Below are positions 8,061-15,332 of a stretch of DNA of 64,000 nucleotides, one piece after another (positions within the stretch are counted from its first letter, which is position 1; the number at the start of each line of letters is the position of its first letter). The notes under the pieces are model-generated. The model did not search any database, was not told the origin of the DNA, and saw nothing but the letters and a program-made list of their open reading frames with translations. The stretch is taken from assembly GCA_965207165.1 (NCBI GenBank), contig OZ242265.1:1736001-1800000 (forward strand), read 5' to 3'. The stretch is from JAAXHV01 sp965207165 (GTDB lineage: Bacteria; Pseudomonadota; Gammaproteobacteria; Eutrophobiales; Eutrophobiaceae). The position numbers and the translations under genes are program-made.

Positions 8061-9356
8061 TCAGCGCCCTTTGGCGCGCAACGCCTGCACGGTAAAATCC
8101 GTTTCGCCGAACGGCTTCTCGGGCAATATCGCCTTGAATTGCAGGGTAGTGCAATGCTGGGCCTGGATATCGATCATGGAAACCGCATCGATGATCGGGA
8201 CACCCATACCCCGGTTGGAAGGATGGTGCCGGTCCGGGTGGGAGTAAGCTGCTATCGCCACCTTCCACAGGTTACCCGGCTTGTCGAAGATATGGCCGTA
8301 AACCGGCAGCATGGTCTGTGTATCCAGGTAATAACGCCGTTTCGATAGCGGATGCTGTTTCCAGTATGGCTCGGCTTCCAGGATATAGGCCTTGCGCACG
8401 TGCCAGGTGGCATTCGGAAAACAGTTACCCTTGCCGTGAAAACCGATGAACCTGTACCCATCAAGCTGCTGGCCTACTTCTTCCAACGGTTGTTCGTCGT
8501 GGTTAAAGAACGGCAGCAGGACCCAGGTGACGCCCTTGTAAGTCCATTTCTGGTCCATGATACGGCCGTTATAGCCGAGAAAGTCCTCTATCATGATATC
8601 GCTGCCGAGAAACGCGTCCGTGGTCTGCCCGGATGCCAGGCGCCGGACGCGCCGGTGGCCGGACAGGTAAAGCCAGACCTGTTCCTGCTTGGTGTCGTCT
8701 TCCAGGCGTTGTACCAGTAACTGCGTGCCGCGCAGGTCCGGCGGAGCCAGTACCTTCAGGTACAGTGCATGGTAAATCTCTGACGGATTCTTAGGCATGG
8801 ACGGCACCGGTTCCTGTACATGCCTGTGCATGAACTTCAGGGAACTCGCATAGAAAGACAACTCTCTTTCTATCTTGTTATGTCTTATGTTCCTGTACTG
8901 CCAGTAAAAGCTGGCCACCTCGCCGGCGTCGTACGAATAGGTATAACGCAGGTTCCAGGCCAGTTTATCGCCTGCCCTGGGATCGTCCAGCCGGGGTTCG
9001 CGCGGGAACGGCCGACCTGCTACGTAGTTGCGAATGATTCCCGGTTCATCCCCAAGTTCGGTTGTATCAATGTACTGTTTCGTCGCCTCAATATAGGCAG
9101 GGTGCGTAGCGATGGAAATGGCATCGCCCGTGGTAATGGTCAAAAACTCATCGCTGATCAGGTCAACGAGTTTCGGCGCAAGAATATGGCTGAATGACGC
9201 CACATTGTCTTTTGTAATTACCGTACCGGGCGCAGGGTTAAGTGTTGCAATTTTTTCGTGGTCAAAGGCAAATGACTGCTCGACAATATCCGCCGATAAG
9301 ATACCTGGATTAATTGACAAGCAGAGAAATAACAGGACGGCGTTTTGAAATGTCAT
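8061..9356 (-). CDS. DUF1329 periplasmic protein (first copy)
   Basis: Secreted protein of 431 residues with an N-terminal signal peptide (VLLFLCLSINPGILSA). It belongs to DUF1329, an outer-membrane-lipoprotein-sorting-like fold. RRVRRLASGQTTDAFLGSDI and IEDFLGYNG are matched nearly word for word in the second DUF1329 protein at 13995-15302. Family members occur next to DUF1302 outer-membrane proteins and RND permeases, and all of these are present here. The likely role is carrying a hydrophobic compound across the periplasm. Unlike the second copy, it sits between the ferredoxin and the HpaB-type oxygenase genes, away from the transport block. Confidence 0.85.
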   Translation of the reverse strand: MTFQNAVLLFLCLSINPGILSADIVEQSFAFDHEKIATLNPAPGTVITKDNVASFSHILAPKLVDLISDEFLTITTGDAISIATHPAYIEATKQYIDTTELGDEPGIIRNYVAGRPFPREPRLDDPRAGDKLAWNLRYTYSYDAGEVASFYWQYRNIRHNKIERELSFYASSLKFMHRHVQEPVPSMPKNPSEIYHALYLKVLAPPDLRGTQLLVQRLEDDTKQEQVWLYLSGHRRVRRLASGQTTDAFLGSDIMIEDFLGYNGRIMDQKWTYKGVTWVLLPFFNHDEQPLEEVGQQLDGYRFIGFHGKGNCFPNATWHVRKAYILEAEPYWKQHPLSKRRYYLDTQTMLPVYGHIFDKPGNLWKVAIAAYSHPDRHHPSNRGMGVPIIDAVSMIDIQAQHCTTLQFKAILPEKPFGETDFTVQALRAKGR

Positions 9357-9382
9357 ATTTATCCATAAAAGCGTAGGTTTTT

Positions 9383-9410
9383 ATCTGCGTTCATCTGCGT
9401 AATCTGCAGA
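9383..9410. repeat. ATCTGCGT tandem-unit repeat, intergenic
   Basis: Three near-identical units (ATCTGCGTTC, ATCTGCGTA, ATCTGCAGA) fill the gap between the HpaB-type gene and the first DUF1329 gene. This is the same family as 6788-6873 and 11010-11038. Confidence 0.75.
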
Positions 9411-9417
9411 CAAACCG

Positions 9418-10995
9418 TTACACACTGTCGTCTGCGGATTTTCTCATGAACAAATTCACGTCGTAGGGGTTCACCAGGTCTCCGACCGTCCAGCCGTTGA
9501 CGTCGTATTCGTCCATGCACTGCTGGGCAAAGTCCTTGAGTTGCTTGTCCAGGCCGGTGCCCTGCGCATTCCATAGCGCCTCAATCCGGATGTTTTCGTT
9601 ATTGCCGGAGTAATTTCGCTCATACAGTTCATGGCGGCCGCCGAATTCGGTGCCGATGGCATCCCACAACAGGCGCATGGTCTTGACCCTGTCTTCCGCA
9701 TCGTGGCCGTATGAACCGCGCAGGTATTTATCCAGGTAACCTTTCAATTCCGGCACGTTGAAATCCGTCGCATGGGAATTCAGGTAAATCAGGCCGCTGG
9801 CCACCATGTTTTCGATCAACTCTTTCGCCCGGGGATAGGCCATGGTCATCAACACCCGGTACACATGGCCGGCATGGCCGTTGGGCACTTTCGCTCCCTT
9901 GAAATCATCGGGCATACCGCACATGGCGTCCGACAACGCCCAGAACAGGTGGCGCCAGACGATCATTTCACCGATTGCCACCTGCACACCGCGAAAATCC
10001 TTGGTGCCGGTGATCTCCAGAGCCTTCATGAACAAGCCGGTGATAAAATCAAACTTGACTGCGAGACGGGTGCAACCGTGAAAGGCAAACGTGTAGGCCC
10101 AGCCGGAGGTGCCCAGGAACGTGCTGGCCGCGTCCAGGTCCTGGTAGATAAAGATATCTTCCCAGCGCATCAGGGCATTGTCCAGTATCAATATCGCGTC
10201 GTTTTCATCCAGCCGGCTTGACAACGGGTTATCGAACGGACTGCCCATCACCTCCGCGGCATACGAGTAAGAAGGACGGCAAAGCAGCTTGACCCCCGGG
10301 GTGTCCATTTTCAACATGCCGCTGATGGCAAAGCGTTTGTCCTTCACGGGTATCGGTCCGTACTGGCCGAGGAAATTGTAATGGGTCAATGCCGACCCGG
10401 TGGCCACCACCTTGGCGCCGGAGATAATAATGCCTTCGTCGGTTTCCCTGACGCAGTGCATATAAACGTCACCAACCTCCTCGTGGGATTTATTGCGGTC
10501 TACCGGGGGATTGACCAGGGCATGATTCAGGAAAGGCACGCGTTCCTGGGCATTCTTGTACCAATTGAGGGCGTTCCCGGTATAGTCACCGAAGTACTCC
10601 GGGTTAAATCCCAGGGTCAGCATGAGGCTTGCCTTGTAGTCAGGGGTGCGTCCCATCCAGCCATACGTCAGGCGCGCCCATTGGGCAATCGCTTCACGTT
10701 GCGCAATCACGTCCTCACGCGTGCGCGCCACTTTAAAATAGGGGTGGGTAAAACCGCCGTTGCCGGTATCCGTAGCTGTGCGCAGGTGCGGGTATTCCTT
10801 TTCGTTATGCAACGCGTTATACAGCCGCGCCATCATCCTGGCAGGATTGCGAAACGCTGGGTGCTCCGTTACGTCCTTGACGCGCTCGCCGTAGATCCAG
10901 ATTTCCCGATCGTCTTTCAGGTCCGCAAGAAATTCATCGCCGGTGTAGGGGCGAACCTCATTTTTCGTAACTTCTGTCACAGGTGTTACACTCAT
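9418..10995 (-). CDS. HpaB-family flavin-dependent phenol monooxygenase, oxygenase component
   Basis: FADH2-dependent monooxygenase of 525 residues, the length of 4-hydroxyphenylacetate 3-monooxygenase and chlorophenol 4-monooxygenase (HpaB/TftD) proteins. Family signs include YGWMGRTPDYKASLM near residue 110, GAKVVATGSALTHYN, and the C-terminal helical part with GRHELYERNYSGN. It would hydroxylate a phenolic ring, perhaps with loss of a halogen in the TftD manner. It is flanked by the reductive dehalogenase and a DUF1329 gene. The usual partner, an HpaC-type flavin reductase, is absent from the window, so reduced flavin must come from elsewhere. Confidence 0.88.
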   Translation of the reverse strand: MSVTPVTEVTKNEVRPYTGDEFLADLKDDREIWIYGERVKDVTEHPAFRNPARMMARLYNALHNEKEYPHLRTATDTGNGGFTHPYFKVARTREDVIAQREAIAQWARLTYGWMGRTPDYKASLMLTLGFNPEYFGDYTGNALNWYKNAQERVPFLNHALVNPPVDRNKSHEEVGDVYMHCVRETDEGIIISGAKVVATGSALTHYNFLGQYGPIPVKDKRFAISGMLKMDTPGVKLLCRPSYSYAAEVMGSPFDNPLSSRLDENDAILILDNALMRWEDIFIYQDLDAASTFLGTSGWAYTFAFHGCTRLAVKFDFITGLFMKALEITGTKDFRGVQVAIGEMIVWRHLFWALSDAMCGMPDDFKGAKVPNGHAGHVYRVLMTMAYPRAKELIENMVASGLIYLNSHATDFNVPELKGYLDKYLRGSYGHDAEDRVKTMRLLWDAIGTEFGGRHELYERNYSGNNENIRIEALWNAQGTGLDKQLKDFAQQCMDEYDVNGWTVGDLVNPYDVNLFMRKSADDSV

Positions 10996-11009
10996 ATAAC
11001 CTTAAGATA

Positions 11010-11038
11010 ATCTGCGTTCATCTGCGTCATCTGCGCAT
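11010..11038. repeat. ATCTGCGT tandem-unit repeat, intergenic
   Basis: Three units of ATCTGCGT(T/C)A type fill the gap between the reductive dehalogenase gene and the HpaB-type gene. It is the third copy of the family in 4.3 kb. Confidence 0.75.
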
Positions 11039-11041
11039 AAA

Positions 11042-13276
11042 TCACTTCATCCGGGCCTTGTATTCTTCCGGACTTTCCGCGTTTTTGTATTTCTGTACCG
11101 CAATCTTCCTGTGCAGGATAACCGGTTGTTCCGAGACCGGGGGCGATGCTATGTCTGCCGGATAACAACCCATGGTTTGCTTTTCCGGATCCATGTTCGT
11201 GCGCGTCGAAAACTGGCGTCTGTTGGTTCGCTTTGCCGGGATTATATTGCCCTGCTCGTCCGAATCCAGGTCCCACCACCATTTCTTTACCGGGTTGATC
11301 AGACCGTTACCCACCTTGTCGTCCAGCCTGGCGATCCACTTGCGGGTGAACGGCAGGTTCATGGCCGCCCACAGGAATGGTCTCTCGGACAGTACCCCTT
11401 CAATATTCCAGGGGCAGGTTTTCATGCAACGGCCGCACAACGCTCCGGCAGAATTGGTGATGCGGTAGCGGGCACACTTTTCCACGTCCGGCTTCCACAT
11501 TTCATAGCCGTTGAACATGATTTTGTTACCGTAGGGGATCGCCTGGCACGGGCATTCCCTGGCGCACTTGGTGCATTTCTCACAGAAATCCTGCAAACCG
11601 AAATCTATGGGTTTATCCGGCAGCAACGGCAGGTCGGTCGTGATGATGCCCGATTTGAAACGCGGCCCGACGTAGGGGTTTAACACCAGTTCGCCAATCC
11701 GGCTCAATTCGCCCAGACCGGCTTCCAGTATAATCGGTATATGCAGTACGTCCTGGTCCATCACGCTGTGGCCGCGGGCAGAATAACCCAGGGAACGGAT
11801 ATGGGCGCCGACGACACCCCCAATCAATTGCGCACGCAGGTAGGCGCGCATACTCTGTGCGCCGCTGATCCAGTCATCCCCGCTGGCGCCTTCCATAGTC
11901 TCGTACCCCTGGTCCACCAGGATCGCAATCCCGTACTTGTGGTACGGCTTTATCTCCGAACCATCCGTATCATGGGAGTACCAGACATATTCGGGCAACT
12001 CACAGATTCCCACCATGTCCGCGCCCATGTAATACAAAGCCGCCTTAATCGCTTCTGCGTTTTTCTTCGGGTCGTCTGTCCCCGGCGCGATTTCATCCGC
12101 CTCTTTGCCATATTGCAGCGGGACCATGGCGCCCAGGGGCGGTATCATGGCGTGGCCGTATGGCGACTTGGTGATCATGCGAAAGTTTTCCAGTTCCTTT
12201 TGCGGCTTTTTCCCCAGGTCGCCCAGGGCAGCCCGGAGAAACATGTCATGCCGTTTCGGTATGCGCGGTACGTTTGGCTTGTCAATAAGAGTCGTGGTGG
12301 TTTCCTGCGGTTTCAGATTTTCCATTGGATAAGGCCCCAGGTGAAGCGGCCTGTTTTTGAATAACCTGCCCTTGTAACCGGGCCGCGCCCCGCCCAATCC
12401 CAACCACCAGCCCGGACCATGGGATTTCAGAGAATCCATAAACCCCCTGCCGGCCAAGGGTTCGTCAGGAGCAAGCTCCATAGTCGTAGAAACCACGGCC
12501 ATGCCGAATTGATCGCCCAGGTAGGGATTGCTGACAGTACTGCTGCCGTTCCTGCCGTTAACCTCACCCAGACCGCTGCAAAGCAACAGGTAATCAAGAT
12601 CAACGTCGCTTGCCGTTGCCGTGTGCAATGTTGCTTCAAATCCCAGGAAACGGATGTAATTCACCATGACCGCAGCCGCTTCGGCAACCCTGACTGCTGC
12701 CCGTTGCGCCTGGGTACCGACCAGCCAGGCTTCACTCGCAACATCCGGGTCCGGTTCCCTGGTGTACTCGACCAGTAAAACCAGCGCAAAGCCGTGGTTG
12801 AACTCCTTTTTCGCGTCCTCCAGGGAACGCTTCCAGGCCTCCTGGCCTTCCCTGACGGTAGTCTCAGCCATTACGTTGGTCGCCGACCCGGCCTGGTATT
12901 CCTTTTCCTGGGCCTGCGCCAGGGACTCATTGATTATGGGTTCCGCCAGTATCGCCTGTTCCGGAATGGCGCAGGTTGCCGCCATACTGACGTCCAGGTT
13001 ATAGCACCCGGCCTTCAGGTGGTCGGCCCGCTCCTGCGGGTCTGACGGAATGGGCGCCTGCTCAGGTACAGGATCTCCCAGGCGCATGCGATCAAACAGG
13101 TCAATATACTCGCGAAACGCTTCTGTCATGGATGCCGGACTGGACGATTCAGTTGTATCCTGGACACGATGTTTCCCGGAGGCCGGATATTCAGGCACTG
13201 AATCCTGCCGGGCAAGCCGTTCCAGTGGAAACGGCCCCAGGTGCATTGCCCGTTTTTTGTGAGAAAAAAGCCGCAT
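11042..13276 (-). CDS. rdhA: Cytosolic reductive dehalogenase with duplicated corrinoid-domain half
   Basis: Corrinoid iron-sulfur protein of 744 residues that would remove halogen from an aromatic ring. There is no Tat signal, so it should be cytosolic, like the catabolic oxygen-tolerant RdhAs (BhbA/NpRdhA type). Residues 1-300 and 305-565 are repeats of each other: both open with MHLGPFPLE or LHLGPYPME and end with a GLGE...NPY(L/V)G block. Only the second half leads into two 4Fe-4S motifs: Cys565, 568, 571 and 575 (CEKCTKCAREC), then Cys601, 614, 617 and 621 (LCGRCMKTCPW). The N-terminal half is probably a degenerate, non-catalytic copy. No flavodoxin/ferredoxin-reductase domain is fused at the C-terminus, so the nearby ferredoxin may be the donor. 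The C-terminal 80 residues match nothing I recognise. Confidence 0.87.
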   Translation of the reverse strand: MRLFSHKKRAMHLGPFPLERLARQDSVPEYPASGKHRVQDTTESSSPASMTEAFREYIDLFDRMRLGDPVPEQAPIPSDPQERADHLKAGCYNLDVSMAATCAIPEQAILAEPIINESLAQAQEKEYQAGSATNVMAETTVREGQEAWKRSLEDAKKEFNHGFALVLLVEYTREPDPDVASEAWLVGTQAQRAAVRVAEAAAVMVNYIRFLGFEATLHTATASDVDLDYLLLCSGLGEVNGRNGSSTVSNPYLGDQFGMAVVSTTMELAPDEPLAGRGFMDSLKSHGPGWWLGLGGARPGYKGRLFKNRPLHLGPYPMENLKPQETTTTLIDKPNVPRIPKRHDMFLRAALGDLGKKPQKELENFRMITKSPYGHAMIPPLGAMVPLQYGKEADEIAPGTDDPKKNAEAIKAALYYMGADMVGICELPEYVWYSHDTDGSEIKPYHKYGIAILVDQGYETMEGASGDDWISGAQSMRAYLRAQLIGGVVGAHIRSLGYSARGHSVMDQDVLHIPIILEAGLGELSRIGELVLNPYVGPRFKSGIITTDLPLLPDKPIDFGLQDFCEKCTKCARECPCQAIPYGNKIMFNGYEMWKPDVEKCARYRITNSAGALCGRCMKTCPWNIEGVLSERPFLWAAMNLPFTRKWIARLDDKVGNGLINPVKKWWWDLDSDEQGNIIPAKRTNRRQFSTRTNMDPEKQTMGCYPADIASPPVSEQPVILHRKIAVQKYKNAESPEEYKARMK

Positions 13277-13297
13277 TGTCAGTTGTATTGGGGTGAT

Positions 13298-13331
13298 ATT
13301 TGGGGTCAGAGCAAATGCTCTGACCCCAAAT
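13298..13331. repeat. Perfect palindrome with GGGGTCAGAGC arms
   Basis: A 16-base stem (arm ATTTGGGGTCAGAGCA) with a two-base AA spacer lies between the HCCA-isomerase-like gene and rdhA. It could act as a terminator-like hairpin, but no T-run follows. It resembles dispersed bacterial palindromes. Confidence 0.8.
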
Positions 13332-13338
13332 TTCGATA

Positions 13339-13932
13339 TTACCTTTTTTGCAGTCCCAGTTCGCTCAGGTGCTCATGGACGAAATCGATCCGGTCGTTAC
13401 CCCAGAATATCTGGTCGTCTATAACAAAAGTCGGCACGCCGATGACGCCGTTCTCCTGTGCCTCGTTCCAGTTGTCATCCAGTACTTTCTGTCTGTCAGG
13501 ATCGTTCAGTACCGCCGTAAATTCATCGGGGTCGAGCCCGGCCTGCCGGGCTATGTCGACCAGGGTTTCGGTCTGCCCGATATCCACGCCCCGGCCCCAC
13601 TCGGCATCCACTACCCCGGTAACGTATTCCCGCAAACAGCCTTTTTCTTCGGCCAGCAGGGAACCTATGCCCGCCGGTGTAGGGTCGGTGGTGATGGGAG
13701 GAGGAATACAGGGAATGTTCATGCGTTTCGCCCAGCGGGCCACGTCCTGCCGGGTAATGGGTATTTTGACCTTGGCCCGGTCCGGCGCCGAGCGCCCGTT
13801 CCACCCTGCCAGGGGTTTCCAGATGAAATTGACATGGTAATCATCCACCAGGCTGAACATCGTCTTGCTGGCGAGATAACAGTAGGGACTGCGGAAATTG
13901 AAGAAAAACTTCAGATCGACGGTCTCAGTCAT
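13339..13932 (-). CDS. DsbA-family 2-hydroxychromene-2-carboxylate isomerase-like protein
   Basis: Thioredoxin-fold protein of 197 residues of the GST-kappa/HCCA-isomerase group, acting in the cytosol with glutathione. Signature segments are FFFNFRSPYCYLASKTMF at the N-terminus, with the active-site Ser, and GVIGVPTFVIDDQIFWGNDRI near the C-terminus. HCCA isomerases act in naphthalene-type ring degradation; many relatives in aromatic clusters have unknown substrates. The gene sits between the second DUF1329 gene and rdhA, flanked by palindromes on both sides. A GST-like dehalogenation or isomerisation role is only inferred from location. Confidence 0.82.
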   Translation of the reverse strand: MTETVDLKFFFNFRSPYCYLASKTMFSLVDDYHVNFIWKPLAGWNGRSAPDRAKVKIPITRQDVARWAKRMNIPCIPPPITTDPTPAGIGSLLAEEKGCLREYVTGVVDAEWGRGVDIGQTETLVDIARQAGLDPDEFTAVLNDPDRQKVLDDNWNEAQENGVIGVPTFVIDDQIFWGNDRIDFVHEHLSELGLQKR

Positions 13933-13954
13933 TGGAACCCCACACCCCGGGATA

Positions 13955-13984
13955 ACCGGGGACAGATTTAAATCTGTCCCCGGT
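13955..13984. repeat. 30 bp perfect palindrome, GGGGACAG/CTGTCCCC family
   Basis: A self-complementary 30-mer centred on ATTTAAAT with GGGGACAG and CTGTCCCC flanks lies between two genes of the cluster. It is related to copies at 21070, 24030, 54908 and 55735. Confidence 0.85.
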
Positions 13985-13994
13985 AAACTCTATG

Positions 13995-15302
13995 CTATCT
14001 GCCGCTCTTGCGCAGGTTCTGCACCGTGAACATCTGCGGCGGGTTCAGGGTCGGGTCAAGCTGGCCCTTGAACTGGCCGGTGGTGCAGTGCTGGGCCTGC
14101 ACGTCGTACATCATGAAGCAGTTATCGATGGCGACACCGGAGCCCTTGTTGCCGGGCAAGTGCCGGTCCGGGTAGGCCTGGCAGATGGAGAATGATTTCC
14201 ACAGGTCGCCCTTGCGGTCGAATTCCGCCTGGCGCGGAATGGTGTACGTCTGTGCATCGATATACATCACGCGCCGGCTTAACGGGTGGTTCGGATCCTT
14301 GGGAGTACCGTGCAGTTCATAGACCTTGCGCAGTTCCCAGGTGGTCTTCGGGAAACAGCCGTCCACGTCAACGAACTGGTAACCATCGGGTTCCGGCGGC
14401 ATATCGGTGGCCAGTTCCAGTTCGTCATGGTTATGGAACGGCAGAAAACCGTTCTTGGTGCCGATATACTCCCAGTTGTAGTCGGATACGCGGTTGTTGT
14501 AGCCTTCAAAGTCCTCGATCATGATATCCGTGCCCAGGAAGGAATCCGTCGTCTGCCCCGTAGCCAGGCGGCGCACACGCCGCTGGAAGCCCAGGTACAG
14601 CCAGGCATCATCACGTTTCAGGTCGTTCTTGTAGCGGTGGATAAGAAGCTGGGTGTTGGCGATGTCGAACGGTTCCAGCGCCCTGACGTAAACGGAACGG
14701 AACAACTGGGCCGGGTTATCTGTGAACTCGGGGACCGGATCCTGGTTAACCCGGTGTTTCCAGTTGAGGAAATGAAAGCTCCACTTGATGGTGCGCTCCA
14801 GTTTACCCGTCTTGGCGTTCCTGAATTTCCAGTAAAACGGAGAGATGGCCGCGTTGTCACCCCAGTTATAGCCGTACTGGTAGTTCCAGGCCATCTTCAG
14901 ACCCGCCTGGGGATCGTTGGGATCCGGTTCGGCCGGAAAGGCGCGCCCGGCAATAAAATTATCCACCAGGCCGTCAGCGCTGAGGCTGGGCGGGTTGTTT
15001 ACGGCTTCCATCGTCGCGTTGATATAGCCCGGGTGCAGTTCCAGGGATTCCGTCACCTTGGTCTGCAACGCAGTCTGGCCGTTTATGATGTGGTCATACA
15101 GGGCCGGATCGAGAATATCCTTGAACTGCTCCACGTTGCCCTGGTCAATCACCATGCCGGGCGTGTATCCCGGAAATTCCGGCGTCCAGTTTTCGTAAGT
15201 GTAAAACGAATTTCTTACGTCATCTTCGGTGAAATCAGCCGACGCCGCCAGACTCAGGGCGAACAGCGGCAGAACGGCGAGATACTTTACATACTTAATC
15301 AT
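13995..15302 (-). CDS. DUF1329 periplasmic protein (second copy)
   Basis: Exported protein of 435 residues with a clear signal peptide (YLAVLPLFALSLAASADF). Family signs are RRVRRLATGQTTDSFLGTDI, QAGLKMAWNYQYGY and AQHCTTGQFKG; the last also occurs in the first copy as AQHCTTLQFKA. It lies 30 bases downstream of the DUF1302 gene, the standard pairing of these families. DUF1302 would form an outer-membrane barrel and DUF1329 a periplasmic or outer-membrane-attached partner. With the RND permease and YCF48 lipoprotein upstream this makes an envelope-spanning set, probably for a hydrophobic substrate. Confidence 0.88.
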   Translation of the reverse strand: MIKYVKYLAVLPLFALSLAASADFTEDDVRNSFYTYENWTPEFPGYTPGMVIDQGNVEQFKDILDPALYDHIINGQTALQTKVTESLELHPGYINATMEAVNNPPSLSADGLVDNFIAGRAFPAEPDPNDPQAGLKMAWNYQYGYNWGDNAAISPFYWKFRNAKTGKLERTIKWSFHFLNWKHRVNQDPVPEFTDNPAQLFRSVYVRALEPFDIANTQLLIHRYKNDLKRDDAWLYLGFQRRVRRLATGQTTDSFLGTDIMIEDFEGYNNRVSDYNWEYIGTKNGFLPFHNHDELELATDMPPEPDGYQFVDVDGCFPKTTWELRKVYELHGTPKDPNHPLSRRVMYIDAQTYTIPRQAEFDRKGDLWKSFSICQAYPDRHLPGNKGSGVAIDNCFMMYDVQAQHCTTGQFKGQLDPTLNPPQMFTVQNLRKSGR

Positions 15303-15332
15303 GGTTATTAAGCCTCCTTCCTGTAAATATTA

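Noticed and set aside
13298..13331. Palindrome as a rho-independent terminator
   Set aside because: The stem is strong but no T-run follows on either side, so it is listed only as a repeat.
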